NCBI RefSeq assembly: GCF_000425065.1
Contig: NZ_AULB01000022.1
Location: 62,001-126,000, forward strand
Length of the DNA stretch: 64,000 nucleotides
Direction of reading: 5' to 3'
Origin: Actinomadura rifamycini DSM 43936
GTDB taxonomy: Bacteria > Actinomycetota > Actinomycetes > Streptosporangiales > Streptosporangiaceae
The notes beneath the pieces were generated by a model. It was not told the origin of the DNA and did no database searches. It was given only the letters and a program-made list of their open reading frames with translations. Position 1 is the stretch's first letter. Every line of letters starts with the position of its first letter. This document shows, piece after piece, positions 52,198-62,193 of the stretch. The position numbers were made by a program, and so were the translations under genes.

Positions 52198-54477
52198 GTG
52201 AGCAGTGACAACAACGACGTCTCGTTGAGCATCATCGTCCCGGTGCACAAGGTGCAGGGCTACCTCCGCCAGTGCATGGAGTCGATCCTCGAGCCGGGCA
52301 TCCCGAACCTCGAAGTGATCGCCATCGACGACTGCTCGCCGGACGCCTGCGGGCTCATCCTCGACGAGTTCGCCGAGCGGGACTCGCGGGTGCGGGTCCG
52401 GCACCTCACCGAGAACGTGGGCCTCGGCCAGGCCCGCAACGTCGGGCTCGACATGGCGACGGGCGACTACATCTGGTTCTTCGACAGCGACGACTACGCC
52501 ACCGAGGGCGCCGTCCGCGCGATCCTCGACCGGCTCTCCGAGACGCGCCCGGACGTCCTGATGTTCGACTACGCGCGGTCGTACTGGAACGGGCGGGTCA
52601 AGCGCAGCATCATCAACCACCTGTTCCGGGAGCCGCCGGCGCCGGACGTGTTCTCGCTCGCCGAGCGCCCGCAGTGCCTGGAGATGTTCACCTCGGTCTG
52701 GAACCGGGCGATCCGCCGCGAGTTCCTGATCGAGACGGGGCTGCGGTCCAACAGCGGCTACTACGAGGACGTCAGCATCACCTACCCGATCCTCATGGCC
52801 GCCGAGCGGATCAGCCTGCTGGACCGGGTCTGCTACATCTACCGGCAGCGCCGCCGCGGCGCGATCACCAAGACGGCGAGCGCCAAGCACTTCGACGCGT
52901 TCGACCAGTACGACCGCATCTTCGCGTTCATGGACCAGCTCGGCCCGTCGGCGGACCAGTTCCGCCCCACGATGTTCAACCGGGCGATCTGGCACCTGCT
53001 CGTCATCATCGAGCGGCCCGACCGCATCGTCGCGTCGGAGAAGCAGCGCTTCTTCACCGAGATGTCGAAGTGGTACAACCGGTACCGGCCGCCGGGGCAC
53101 GTCCCGCCGGAGGACGAGCCGCGCCTCGCCGACAAGCACCGCGCGATCGAGCGGAACGACTTCCGCGCCTGGGAGCGGCTCAGCTCGCCGAAACTGGCGG
53201 CGAAGGCGAAGAAGGGCACGAAGAAGGTCCGCAAGCTGCAGAAGCGCGGCGTCGTCCGCTCCAAGCAGGTCGCGAAGGAGCGGTACTTCTACCAGATGCG
53301 GCTGCGGATGCCGATCGAGGAGAACCTCGCCGTCTTCGCCGCCTACTGGTACCGCGGGTACGCCTGCAACCCGGCCGCGATCTACGAGAAGGTGCGGGAG
53401 CTCGCCCCCCACATCCGCTGCGTGTGGGTCGTGAAGCCGGGCGGCCGCAAGGACATGCCCGAGGGCGTCGAGTACGTGGTGTCGGGGTCGGCGGACTACT
53501 ACCGGACGATCGCCGCCGCGAAGTACTTCGTGAACAACGTCAACTTCCCCGACCACCTCGTCAAGCGGCCGGGGCAGGTGCACCTCCAGACGCAGCACGG
53601 CACGCCGCTGAAGAAGATGGGCCTCGACCAGATGGAGTACCCGGTCGGCGCCGCCGACATGGACTTCAAGGCCCTCATCGAGCGGTGCGACCGCTGGGAC
53701 TACCTCGTCTCGTCCAACCCGCTGTCGAGCGAGGCGTGGGAGCGGGCGTACCCGTGCCGCTACGAGATGCTGGAGATCGGGTACCCGCGCAACGACCGCC
53801 TGGTCCGCGCCACCGGGAAGGACCGGGTGCGGGCGCGCGCCGACCTCGGCATCCCCGAGGGCAAGACGGCGATCCTGTACGCGCCGACCCACCGCGACTA
53901 CCAGCGCCGCTACAGCCCGATGTTCGACATCGGGCGGGTCGTCGAGCAGCTCGGCGACGACCACGTCCTGCTGCTGCGGGCGCACTACTTCTACAAGCTC
54001 AAGGACATGGCGGCCGACATGGGCTGGCCCGAGGACCGCGTGATCGACGTGTCCAAGCACCCGTCGGTCGAGGACCTGTCCATCGCGTCGGACGCGCTGC
54101 TCACCGACTACTCGTCCGTCATGTTCGACTACGCCAACCTCGGCAAGCCGATCGTGATCTACGCCAACGACTGGGAGACCTACCGCCTCACCCGGGGCGT
54201 GAACTTCGACCTCACCGAGTTCCCGCCCGGCGTCGTCGCCCGCACGGAGGCCGAGCTCGTCGACGCGTTCGTCTCCCGGTCGGCGTGGGGCGACGCGGCC
54301 GCGAAGAACCTCGAGGCGTTCCGCGCGCGCTTCTGCCCGTGGGACGACGGGGACGCGGCCGAGCGGGCCGTGCGCCGCGTCTTCCTCGGCGAGAAGCTCC
54401 CGGCGGTCGCCGCGCCCCGCGAGTCGGGGAGCGTCGAGGCGGCGGGCGCCGGGCCGGCCGCGTCCGGCGCGTCCTGA
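52198..54477 (+). CDS. Fused GT2 / CDP-glycerol glycerophosphotransferase (TagF-like) polymerase
   Basis: A 759-residue protein. Residues 1 to about 330 are a GT2 domain (LSIIVPVHKVQGYLRQCMES, IDDCSPDACG, FFDSDDYATEG). After a basic linker, residues about 360-735 are a Glyphos_transf (PF04464) domain: QHGTPLKK with His467, YPRNDRL, LLRAHYF with His596, and LTDYSSVMFDYANLGKPIV. These histidines align with the catalytic His pair of TagF. It should transfer a sugar and polymerise glycerol- or polyol-phosphate units at the inner membrane face. The GTG start is weakly supported. Confidence 0.88.
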   Translation: MSSDNNDVSLSIIVPVHKVQGYLRQCMESILEPGIPNLEVIAIDDCSPDACGLILDEFAERDSRVRVRHLTENVGLGQARNVGLDMATGDYIWFFDSDDYATEGAVRAILDRLSETRPDVLMFDYARSYWNGRVKRSIINHLFREPPAPDVFSLAERPQCLEMFTSVWNRAIRREFLIETGLRSNSGYYEDVSITYPILMAAERISLLDRVCYIYRQRRRGAITKTASAKHFDAFDQYDRIFAFMDQLGPSADQFRPTMFNRAIWHLLVIIERPDRIVASEKQRFFTEMSKWYNRYRPPGHVPPEDEPRLADKHRAIERNDFRAWERLSSPKLAAKAKKGTKKVRKLQKRGVVRSKQVAKERYFYQMRLRMPIEENLAVFAAYWYRGYACNPAAIYEKVRELAPHIRCVWVVKPGGRKDMPEGVEYVVSGSADYYRTIAAAKYFVNNVNFPDHLVKRPGQVHLQTQHGTPLKKMGLDQMEYPVGAADMDFKALIERCDRWDYLVSSNPLSSEAWERAYPCRYEMLEIGYPRNDRLVRATGKDRVRARADLGIPEGKTAILYAPTHRDYQRRYSPMFDIGRVVEQLGDDHVLLLRAHYFYKLKDMAADMGWPEDRVIDVSKHPSVEDLSIASDALLTDYSSVMFDYANLGKPIVIYANDWETYRLTRGVNFDLTEFPPGVVARTEAELVDAFVSRSAWGDAAAKNLEAFRARFCPWDDGDAAERAVRRVFLGEKLPAVAAPRESGSVEAAGAGPAASGAS

Positions 54478-54564
54478 CCGCCGCACCGCAGGACCGTCAC
54501 ATCCCCCAATGACCGTCCCGCGACCGGACCCCCGTCCGGCTCGCCGGCTCACGAAGGAGTGGGC

Positions 54565-57500
54565 ATGACCGCCCGCATCAGCGTCATCGTGCTCTCCCAC
54601 GGCGCCGGGGACGACCTCGGCGACGTCCTCGGGTCGCTCGCCGCCCAGACGTTCCGCGACCTGGAGGTCCTGGTCGTGGACGACGGGACCGGCACGGCCG
54701 CGCGCGCGCCGCTGCCCGACGACCGGTTCCGGCTGCTCCGGCGGGGGGCGCCCAGCCGGGGCGCGGCCCGCAACCTGGGCGTGGCCGAGAGCGGCGGCGA
54801 GTTCCTGCTGTTCGCCGACTCCGGCGACCCGCTGCCGGAGGGCGCGGTCGCCGCGCTGCTCGGCGCCCTCGAGGCGTCCGGCGCCGAGCTGGCGAAGGGC
54901 CCCGACGCGTCCCGCAAGTGGACCGGCCAGGTGTCGCAGTGGAAGGCGCGCGGCGACACGGCCGCGCCGGCGACGGGCACCGACCTGCGGCGCAGCCCCG
55001 ACCTGCTGTCCGACCGCAAGATCGTCGGGACGCTGCTGCGCCGCTCGTTCTGGGACGCGCACGGCCTGGAGTTCCCCGACCTGTCCCGCGACGACGACCT
55101 GCCGGTCATGGTGCGGGCGCTGCACCTGGCGAAGTCCGTCGACGTCGTCCCGGACGTCGTCCTGCACCGGCGGTCGCGGCGGTACGCGCCGACGACCGAG
55201 CTGCAGGAGATCGCGGACGGCTTCGCCGCGGCGAACCTCGCCACCACCTTCGTCGCCGAGCAGGGCGACGCCCGGGAGCTGCGGCGCCTGCAGCTCGCCC
55301 TCGTCGGCAACGAGCTGAAGGCGTTCCTGGACGTCCTGCCCGACCTGTCCGGGGACGAGCGGGAGCAGGTCATCGCGCTGGCCGCGGCGTACGGGAAGGG
55401 CGTGTCGGCGAAGGTGTTCGCCGAGGCGCCCGCGCTGACCCGGCTGAAGTGGCACCTCGCCGCGAGCGGGCACACGATGGAGCTGGTGAAGGTCGTCCGG
55501 TACGAGCGCGGCAAGTCGTCGCCGTCGATCGTCCGGGACCCGCTGCGCCGCTACGTCGTCTACCCGTACTGGAAGGACGCCAAGGTCGACGTCCCCCGCG
55601 ACGTGTACCGGGCGCGCGACGAGGTGAAGATGCGCGGCCGGGCGCACAGCGTGGCATGGGACGGCGACCGGCTCGTCGTCACCGGCGAGGCGTACATCAA
55701 CTCGGTCAGCTCCCGCCGCCGCTGGACGGCGATCAAGACGGTGACGCTGCGCAGCGGCGGCCGCAAGATCACCGTGCGGGCGCGGCAGACGCCGAAGCCG
55801 GGCAAGTCGTCCGGCGGCTGGACCGGTTTCGAGTTCGCGCTGGAGGCCGGGAAGCTGAAGGGCCGCGGCGGCTGGGCCGAGGGCACCTGGGAGGTGCACG
55901 CCTCCGTGCTGAACGCGGGCGTGTTCCGGCAGGGCCCGGTCCGCGGCGGCGGCTCGGGGACGGGCGCGAACCCGCCCTACCGGTACGTCGCCGACGACGT
56001 CCGCGTCGTCCCGAAGGTCGTGGAAGGCAACCTGGTCGTGCAGGTGGAGCGCGTCCGGGAGAAGGCGACGGCGCTGCGCTGGGACGACCGGACGCTCGTC
56101 GTCGAGGTCGAGTCGGCGGGCGGCGCGCCCGCCGAGGCGGTGCTGACGCTCGGCGACTCGCGGGTCCCCGTCCCGGTGGCGGCGCGGCCCGGCGGCTGGA
56201 CGGCCCGCATCGACCCGGACGCCCTCGACGTCGACATCGACCCCGACTCGATCGACGACACCCGCGACTGGTCGCTGTCGGTGCCGTCGGACGGCGGGGA
56301 CGACCGCCCGCTCGTCCTCGCGGAGGGCGTCGCGGAGGCGCCGCGCACGTTCGGCGCGCTGGAGGTGAGCGCGGGCCGCGGCCCCAGCGGGTACGTGCGG
56401 GTGCGGCGCGCGACGATCCGGCTGTCGGTGGACGAGTGCGGGTGGCGTCCCGACGGGACCCTGACGCTCGCCGCGACGCACCCCGCGCACGCGTCCGGGC
56501 AGATCGTCGTGCGCAGCCGCGGGCGCCGCAAGGAATTCGCGTTCGACCTGGTCGGGGACGGCTCGGGCGTGCTGCGCGCGGAGGTCCCGACGGCGGCGGT
56601 GCCGAGCGTCGCGGGCGTGCTGCCGCTGCGGCCCGGCCGCTGGGACGTGCTGTTCCGGCCGCCCGGCGAGCGGGCGCTGACCGTCCGGCTGACGGAGGAC
56701 GCGCAGCGGTCCCTGCCGGAGCCGGTGGAGGTGGCGCGGCGCGGCTACGAGTTGGAGACCAAGAACGGGCGGCTCGTCGTGGCCGTCACCGGCGACGTGT
56801 CGGGCGAGGAGAAGAGCGCGGGCGCGAAGTACCGCGAGGAGGCGCGCAAGCGGGTCGCCCGCGACGGGCTCCGCGACGCGGTGCTGTTCTCGTGCTTCAA
56901 CGGCCGCCAGTTCTCCGACAGCCCGAAGGCGATCCACGAGGAGCTGCTGCGGCGCGGCGCCGACCTGGAGCAGCTCTGGGTCGTCAACGACGCCCAGTGC
57001 GAGCTGCCCGACACGCTGAACGCCGTCCGGCTGAACGGCAAGGAGTGGCAGGAGGCGGTGACGACGTCCCGGTACATCGTCACCAACCACCGGCTCGGCG
57101 ACTGGTTCCAGCGGCACCCCGACCAGATCGTCCTGCAGACCTGGCACGGCACCCCGCTGAAGAAGATCGGCCGGGACGTCAAGGAGGTCCACTTCGCGTA
57201 CGCGCCGGGGATGAAGTCCGCGCTGCAGAGCAAGGACAAGGGGCCGTCCGGCCCGTCCGTCCCCGAGTGGAGCCACCTGCTGTCGCCGAACCCGTTCAGC
57301 ACCGAGATCTTCAAGCGCGCGTTCGCGTTCAAGGGCGAGATGCTGGAGGTCGGGTACCCGCGCAACGACCTGCTGCACAGCCCCGACGCGGACGCCGTCG
57401 CCAAGCAGGTCCGGTCCCGGCTCGGCATCCCCGAGGGCAAGCGGGTGGTGCTGTACGCGCCGACGTGGCGCGACGACCAGTACTACAGCCGCGGCCGGTA

Positions 57501-57984
57501 CAAGCACGACATGCGCCTCGACCTCGACCGGGCGCGCGACGCGCTCGGCGAGGACCACGTCCTGCTCGTCCGCCTGCACAGCAACGTGGTGGACGGCGTC
57601 CAGGAGGACCCGGACGGCTTCGTGCGGGACGTGTCGCTGTACCCCGACATCACCGAGCTGTACCTGATCTCCGACATGATGATCAGCGACTACTCGTCGG
57701 TGATGTTCGACTACGCCAACACCCGGCGGCCCATGCTGTTCTTCACCTACGACCTGGCCGACTACCGGGACCGGCTCCGCGGCTTCTACTTCGACTTCGA
57801 GGCGGAGGCGCCGGGCCCGCTGGTGGAGACGTCCGACGACCTGATCGACGCGATCCGGGACGTCGAGTCCGCCACCGCGGGGCACGCCGGCCGGTACGAC
57901 GACTTCGTCGCGCGGTTCTGCCCGCTCGACGACGGCCACGCGGCGGCCCGCACGGTCGACCGCGTCTTCGGGTCGTCCGGCTGA
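54565..57984 (+). CDS. Fused GT2 / beta-module / TagF-like polymerase
   Basis: A 1139-residue protein. Residues 1 to about 220: GT2 domain (ISVIVLSHGAGDDLGDVLGS, GAARNLGVAESGG). About 345-720: beta-rich modules with the recurrent GTWEVHASVL and GRWDVLFRPP motifs. About 755-1135: Glyphos_transf domain with WHGTPLKK (His861), LLVRLHS (His1005) and SDYSSVMFDYANTRRPM. ATG 54565 is chosen for the AAGGAG site 5 bases upstream; a GTG at 54559 is in frame. The previous gene is a shorter relative without the beta modules. Confidence 0.88.
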   Translation: MTARISVIVLSHGAGDDLGDVLGSLAAQTFRDLEVLVVDDGTGTAARAPLPDDRFRLLRRGAPSRGAARNLGVAESGGEFLLFADSGDPLPEGAVAALLGALEASGAELAKGPDASRKWTGQVSQWKARGDTAAPATGTDLRRSPDLLSDRKIVGTLLRRSFWDAHGLEFPDLSRDDDLPVMVRALHLAKSVDVVPDVVLHRRSRRYAPTTELQEIADGFAAANLATTFVAEQGDARELRRLQLALVGNELKAFLDVLPDLSGDEREQVIALAAAYGKGVSAKVFAEAPALTRLKWHLAASGHTMELVKVVRYERGKSSPSIVRDPLRRYVVYPYWKDAKVDVPRDVYRARDEVKMRGRAHSVAWDGDRLVVTGEAYINSVSSRRRWTAIKTVTLRSGGRKITVRARQTPKPGKSSGGWTGFEFALEAGKLKGRGGWAEGTWEVHASVLNAGVFRQGPVRGGGSGTGANPPYRYVADDVRVVPKVVEGNLVVQVERVREKATALRWDDRTLVVEVESAGGAPAEAVLTLGDSRVPVPVAARPGGWTARIDPDALDVDIDPDSIDDTRDWSLSVPSDGGDDRPLVLAEGVAEAPRTFGALEVSAGRGPSGYVRVRRATIRLSVDECGWRPDGTLTLAATHPAHASGQIVVRSRGRRKEFAFDLVGDGSGVLRAEVPTAAVPSVAGVLPLRPGRWDVLFRPPGERALTVRLTEDAQRSLPEPVEVARRGYELETKNGRLVVAVTGDVSGEEKSAGAKYREEARKRVARDGLRDAVLFSCFNGRQFSDSPKAIHEELLRRGADLEQLWVVNDAQCELPDTLNAVRLNGKEWQEAVTTSRYIVTNHRLGDWFQRHPDQIVLQTWHGTPLKKIGRDVKEVHFAYAPGMKSALQSKDKGPSGPSVPEWSHLLSPNPFSTEIFKRAFAFKGEMLEVGYPRNDLLHSPDADAVAKQVRSRLGIPEGKRVVLYAPTWRDDQYYSRGRYKHDMRLDLDRARDALGEDHVLLVRLHSNVVDGVQEDPDGFVRDVSLYPDITELYLISDMMISDYSSVMFDYANTRRPMLFFTYDLADYRDRLRGFYFDFEAEAPGPLVETSDDLIDAIRDVESATAGHAGRYDDFVARFCPLDDGHAAARTVDRVFGSSG

Positions 57985-58017
57985 CGCCGGGCGACGACCT
58001 AGAGAGAACAACCGCAC

Positions 58018-60042
58018 GTGACAACCATCAAGGTCAGCGTCGTCGTGCCCGTCTACGACTGCGTCGGGACGGTCGCGACGGCGCTGCGGAGCGCCCTGGA
58101 GCAGTCGATCGCCCCGGAACTCGTCGAGGTGATCGCGGTCGACGACGGCTCCACCGACGGCAGCGCCGAGGAGCTGGACCGGCTCGCGGCGCTGCATCCG
58201 CGGCTGACCGTGCTGAAGCGCCCCAACTCCGGCGGGCCCGGCGGGCCGCGCAACACCGGTATCGCGGCGGCCCGCGGCGAGTACCTGTTCTTCCTCGACG
58301 CCGACGACCGGCTCGGTCACGAGGCGCTGGAGCGGATGTGCGCCGCCGCGGACGCCCACGGCACCGACGTCGTCATCGGCCGGTACGTCGGGGTGGGGCG
58401 GCCCGTCGCGAACTTCACCGAGAACATCGCGCACGTCTCCGTGGACGACCCGGACTTCGACATCTACGCGAAGTCGCTGACCGCGCAGAAGCTGTTCCGC
58501 CGGTCGCTGGTCGAGGAGCACCGGATCCGGTTCCCCGAGGACGCGCCGACCGGCGAGGACAAGGTCTTCACCGCCCACGCGCTGCTGCACGCGTCCGGCG
58601 GCGTGTCCGTCGTCGCCGACCACGACTGCTACTACCTGGTCGAGCGCGACGACGGCAGCAGCCTCATGCAGAACGGGCTCGCGGCGCGGCCGGGCTACTA
58701 CGCGAAGGCGGCGCGGCCGCTGCTGGAGAACGTCGTCACGCACCGCGAGCCCGGCCCGATCCGGGACCGGATGCTGCTGCGCCACTTCCACCGGGACGTC
58801 CTGCACGCGTTCAACCCCGACTACCCGGGGTCGTCCGAGGAGCGGCGCCGCCGCCTCTGGGAGGAGGCGCGCGCGCTCTGCGACGAGTTCCTCACCGAGC
58901 CGGTGCTGATGCGGATGCCGCCGAAGTTCCGGCTGGTCGCGCACTGCCTGCGGCACGGCAACGAGGACCTGCTGGTGCGGGTCATCGAGGCCGCGGACGC
59001 CGGGCCGGTCCCGGTCGTCGTCGACAAGGACCGCGCGCACGCCCGCTACCCGGGCTTCCGCGACCCGGCCGCCGGCGTCCCCGACGAGTACTACGACGTC
59101 ACCGACCGGCTGCGGCTGCGGCGGTCGCTGACGTCGCTGGAGTGGGCCGGCGACCGGCTGCGGGTCGGCTGGACGGCGGAGATCCCCCGGCTGGACCCGG
59201 CGGACGGGGCCGTCGCGCTGCTGCTGCGGTCCCGGAAGGGGCGCGCCGAGCGGCGGCTCGCCGCCGAACCGGACGGCGACGGCCACCGGGCCGACCTCGA
59301 CGCCGCCGCCGGCGGCGTCTGGGACCTGCACGTCGAGGCCCGGCACGGGCAGCTGGCGAAGGAGGCCCGGCTCGGCGCCGCGCGCGCCCCGGGCATCACC
59401 GTGCCCGCCGGACGGTTCGTCCGGTGCGCGGACGGGACCGGCGCGGCCGTCGAGCCGTTCTTCACCCGCGAGTACGGCAACCTGTCGTTCACCGTCACCC
59501 GCGGCACCGCCGGGGCGGTGCGGCTGCTGCGGTTCGAGGGCGCCGAGTGGGCGCCGGACGGGCGGCTGCGGGTGCGCGGCCGGCTCCCCGCGGCGCCCGC
59601 CGCGGCGGCGCTCGTCCGGCTCGGCGTCGCCATCGACCACCGCACCCAGGGCACGTCCCTGCCGGGCGAGGTCCGGTGGGACGAGCTCCCGGGCGGGCCG
59701 GCGGGCGACGGGGCCGGCGGCGGCACCGGCGGCGGGTACGGCTTCGCGGCGCTGCTGGACCTGCGCGGGCTCGCCGCCGGGCGCTGGGACGTCTGGCTGG
59801 AGGTCACGGTCGGCGGGGACCGGTCGCGGGTGCGGGTGCCGCTGGCGCCGGCGCCGGGCGCGGACCGGTCGGCGCCCGTCCCGTGCGCGCCGCTCGGGCT
59901 GCGCCACGCGTCGTTCTACCGCACCGAGGGCGGCAACCTGTCGGTCGAGGTGGTCCCCGGCAAGGTGCCCGCGCTCGCCCGGTCCGCCAAGCGGCGCCTC
60001 CGCGCGCCCTTCCCGAAGAAGGACGCCGGCGGCAAAGGGTGA
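58018..60042 (+). CDS. GT2 glycosyltransferase with C-terminal beta modules
   Basis: A 674-residue protein. Residues 1 to about 230 are a GT2 domain (VSVVVPVYDCVGTV, DDGSTDGS, FFLDADDRLG). From about 370 to 674 there are two beta-rich modules, each with a G-x-W-D-x-x segment (GVWDLHVEARHG, GRWDVWLEVTVGG) and a Y/F-x-T-x-x-GNLS segment (FFTREYGNLSF, FYRTEGGNLSV). It has no Glyphos_transf domain. It starts 33 bp after the preceding polymerase and is likely co-transcribed. Confidence 0.85.
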   Translation: MTTIKVSVVVPVYDCVGTVATALRSALEQSIAPELVEVIAVDDGSTDGSAEELDRLAALHPRLTVLKRPNSGGPGGPRNTGIAAARGEYLFFLDADDRLGHEALERMCAAADAHGTDVVIGRYVGVGRPVANFTENIAHVSVDDPDFDIYAKSLTAQKLFRRSLVEEHRIRFPEDAPTGEDKVFTAHALLHASGGVSVVADHDCYYLVERDDGSSLMQNGLAARPGYYAKAARPLLENVVTHREPGPIRDRMLLRHFHRDVLHAFNPDYPGSSEERRRRLWEEARALCDEFLTEPVLMRMPPKFRLVAHCLRHGNEDLLVRVIEAADAGPVPVVVDKDRAHARYPGFRDPAAGVPDEYYDVTDRLRLRRSLTSLEWAGDRLRVGWTAEIPRLDPADGAVALLLRSRKGRAERRLAAEPDGDGHRADLDAAAGGVWDLHVEARHGQLAKEARLGAARAPGITVPAGRFVRCADGTGAAVEPFFTREYGNLSFTVTRGTAGAVRLLRFEGAEWAPDGRLRVRGRLPAAPAAAALVRLGVAIDHRTQGTSLPGEVRWDELPGGPAGDGAGGGTGGGYGFAALLDLRGLAAGRWDVWLEVTVGGDRSRVRVPLAPAPGADRSAPVPCAPLGLRHASFYRTEGGNLSVEVVPGKVPALARSAKRRLRAPFPKKDAGGKG

Positions 60043-60085
60043 CTTCAGGGGCCCCAGCCGTCGTCTGACGTCCCATGGGCGTTGG

Positions 60086-60091
60086 TAAAAT
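60086..60091 (+). promoter_or_regulatory. Candidate -10 box (TAAAAT)
   Basis: TAAAAT, rare in this GC-rich DNA, lies 35 bp before the chosen start of the beta-module protein. A short leader would then contain its ribosome site. Confidence 0.4.
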
Positions 60092-60120
60092 CTGCGTTTT
60101 CATCGGGGGAGGGCCGCACC

Positions 60121-60885
60121 TTGGCAACCGTGGCGAACCACGTCAGGGTCGATGCCGACGACGTCCTCACGATCGGCTGGGACGCGCCCCTGCCGGACGG
60201 CGAACGCGTCGTCCTGCGGCACGCGGCGTCCGGCGCCGTCCGGGCCGGACGCGCCGCCGGCGACGGCGCCCGCTGGACGCTGCCGGCCGGCGACCTCGGC
60301 ACCGGCGCCTGGGAGGCGTGCATCGAGGCGGGCGGCATCGTCCGTCCGTTGCGCACCGACGACCCCGGGTTCTCCCTCGACGGCCTCCTTGTCTACGCCG
60401 ACCGGCCCCGCGACCGCGCCGTCCGCGTCACCCGCACCCCGGACGGGCGCGCCGGGCTGCGGGTCCGCGCGGTCGCCCCGCACGCCGAGGTCCGCACCGT
60501 GCACCCGGGCGGCGGCGAGATCCGCATCGCGGGCCGCCTCGCCTACACCGGCCCGCGGCGCGGCGCCGCCCGCCTGGTCGCCGTCGCCCGCGGCACCGGC
60601 CGGCGGGCCGCCTGGCCCGCGCGCCTCGACGGCACCGCCTTCCGCGTCAGCGCGCCCGTCGACGTCCTGACCGCCGAGCCGCCCGCCATCTGGGACCTGT
60701 GGCTCGACGCGGACGACGTCCACGCGCGGCTCGCGACCCGCCTCGACGACGCCCCCGGCAAGCGCGGCATGGTCTCCTACCCGCGCCAGCTCGCCGGGGA
60801 CCGCTCGGTCCGGCCGTACTACACGGTGCGCGACGAGCTCTCCGTCGCCTGCCACGCGCTCGACGGCGGGGACGGCGCCCGATGA
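60121..60885 (+). CDS. Stand-alone beta-module protein of the wall-polymer cluster
   Basis: A 254-residue hypothetical protein with no catalytic domain. Two modules resemble those at the C-terminus of the neighbouring GT2: each has a W-D/E motif (GAWEACIEAGG and IWDLWLDADD), and the second ends VRPYYTVRDELSVAC, like the GNLS segments. TTG 60121 is chosen because GGGGGAGGG lies 7 bases upstream; GTG 60130 is possible. Its stop overlaps the next GT4 start (ATGA), so the two are coupled. A carbohydrate-binding or scaffold role is possible; nothing shows it directly. Confidence 0.7.
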   Translation: MATVANHVRVDADDVLTIGWDAPLPDGERVVLRHAASGAVRAGRAAGDGARWTLPAGDLGTGAWEACIEAGGIVRPLRTDDPGFSLDGLLVYADRPRDRAVRVTRTPDGRAGLRVRAVAPHAEVRTVHPGGGEIRIAGRLAYTGPRRGAARLVAVARGTGRRAAWPARLDGTAFRVSAPVDVLTAEPPAIWDLWLDADDVHARLATRLDDAPGKRGMVSYPRQLAGDRSVRPYYTVRDELSVACHALDGGDGAR

Positions 60886-62027
60886 GGATCGTCTTCATGC
60901 TGCTGGACGCGGCGGCGCTCGACGGCACCGTGCGCAGCACGTTCACGCTCGCGGGCGAGCTGGCCCGCCGCCACGACGTCGAGATCCTCAGCGTGCTGCG
61001 CACCACCGACGCCCCCGCGTTCCCGCTCCCCGACCGCGTCCGGCTCCAGCACCTCGTGGACGCCCGGGACGACGCGCGGCTCGCGCGGCTGCGGCCCGGC
61101 CGCGCCCGCCGCCTCCACGAGGAGCCCAGCGCGCTCGTCCATCCCGAGGAGCGCTCCTACCGCTTCTTCTCCGCGCTCACCGACGAGCGCATCCCCCGCG
61201 CCATGCGGCGGCTCCGCGCCGACGTGCTCGTCACCACCCGCGCGGGCCTGAACGTCGCCGCCGCCCGCTTCGCGCCGTCCCGCATCGCCCGCGTCGGGCA
61301 GGAGCACCTGCACCTCGGCATCCACGAGCCCGGCATCCTCGCCGAGATCGAACGCTGGTACCCGAAGCTGGACGCGGTCACCACGCTGACCGGCGCCGAC
61401 CGCGAGAGCTACGAGCGGCTCATCCCCGGCACGACCGTCCGGACGCTCCGCAACGGCCTGCCCGACCGCGTGTACCCGCGCTCCCGGCAGGAGAACAAGA
61501 TCGTCGTGGCGGCCGGCCGGCTCGCCTGGATCAAGGGCTACGACCTGCTGATCAAGGCGTTCGCCCGGGTCGCGGAGAAGCACCCCGAGTGGACGCTGCG
61601 GATCCACGGCAAGGGCGGCCGGTTCGAGCAGCTCCGCCGCCTCGTCACCCGCCTCGGGCTCTACAACAACGTCATGCTGATGGGCCCGTCGGACGACATC
61701 GAGGGCGAGTTCGCGAAGGCGTCGATCCTCGCCGTCCCGTCCCGCGCCGAGGCGTTCGGCATGACGATCGTCGAGGGCTTCGCGTGCGGCCTGCCCGCCG
61801 TCGCGTTCGACTGCCCCCGCGGCCCCCGCGAGATCATCACCGACGGGCACGACGGCCTGCTCGTCCCGCCCGAGGATCCGACCGCCCTCGGCGACGCGCT
61901 CGTCCGGCTCATCGACGACGGGCCCCTGCGCCGCCGGATGGCCGCGGCGGCGCCCGGCAGCGCCCGCCGCTACGCCGTCCGGTCCGTCGCCGCCGACTGG
62001 GAGGACCTCCTCACCGCGCTCCGGTAG
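60882..62027 (+). CDS. Glycosyltransferase family 4 (TagE/GtfA-like group)
   Basis: A 381-residue GT-B enzyme. It starts MRIVFMLLDAAALDGTVRS and carries the donor-site region VVAAGRLAWIKGYDLLIKAFA, GPSDDIEGEFAKASI and SRAEAFGMTIVEGFACGLPAV, then ITDGHDGLLVPPED. This pattern matches the group that glycosylates teichoic acids or transfers N-acetylglucosamine. The ATG overlaps the preceding stop (ATGA). It is the last clear gene of the series before a 166-bp gap. Confidence 0.9.
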   Translation: MRIVFMLLDAAALDGTVRSTFTLAGELARRHDVEILSVLRTTDAPAFPLPDRVRLQHLVDARDDARLARLRPGRARRLHEEPSALVHPEERSYRFFSALTDERIPRAMRRLRADVLVTTRAGLNVAAARFAPSRIARVGQEHLHLGIHEPGILAEIERWYPKLDAVTTLTGADRESYERLIPGTTVRTLRNGLPDRVYPRSRQENKIVVAAGRLAWIKGYDLLIKAFARVAEKHPEWTLRIHGKGGRFEQLRRLVTRLGLYNNVMLMGPSDDIEGEFAKASILAVPSRAEAFGMTIVEGFACGLPAVAFDCPRGPREIITDGHDGLLVPPEDPTALGDALVRLIDDGPLRRRMAAAAPGSARRYAVRSVAADWEDLLTALR

Positions 62028-62065
62028 CGGCCTCGCCCCGCGGCCCCCGGCAACGCCCATCGATA

Positions 62066-62079
62066 CCGGACATGTCCGG
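62066..62079. promoter_or_regulatory. 14-bp perfect palindrome ccggacatgtccgg
   Basis: It lies 39 bp after the GT4 stop and 115 bp before the phosphatidyltransferase ATG, with a half-site tccggaca (62142-62149) nearer the gene. It could be an operator or part of a terminator; nothing identifies a binding protein. Confidence 0.35.
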
Positions 62080-62193
62080 AGGGTGAACGCGCGGTTCCGC
62101 TGATCTCACCCCGGCAGTCGGGGAGAATGCCGGAGGCCACTTCCGGACAGTCGCTAGCATCGGAACGGCCCTGACGACGAAAGGACACCCACC

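Noticed and set aside
52156..59907. Very long open frame on the minus strand (over 2500 codons)
   Set aside because: It is the antisense of the TagF/GT2 genes: His/Arg/Val/Leu-rich with no domain, and arises because GC-rich genes leave the opposite strand free of stops.
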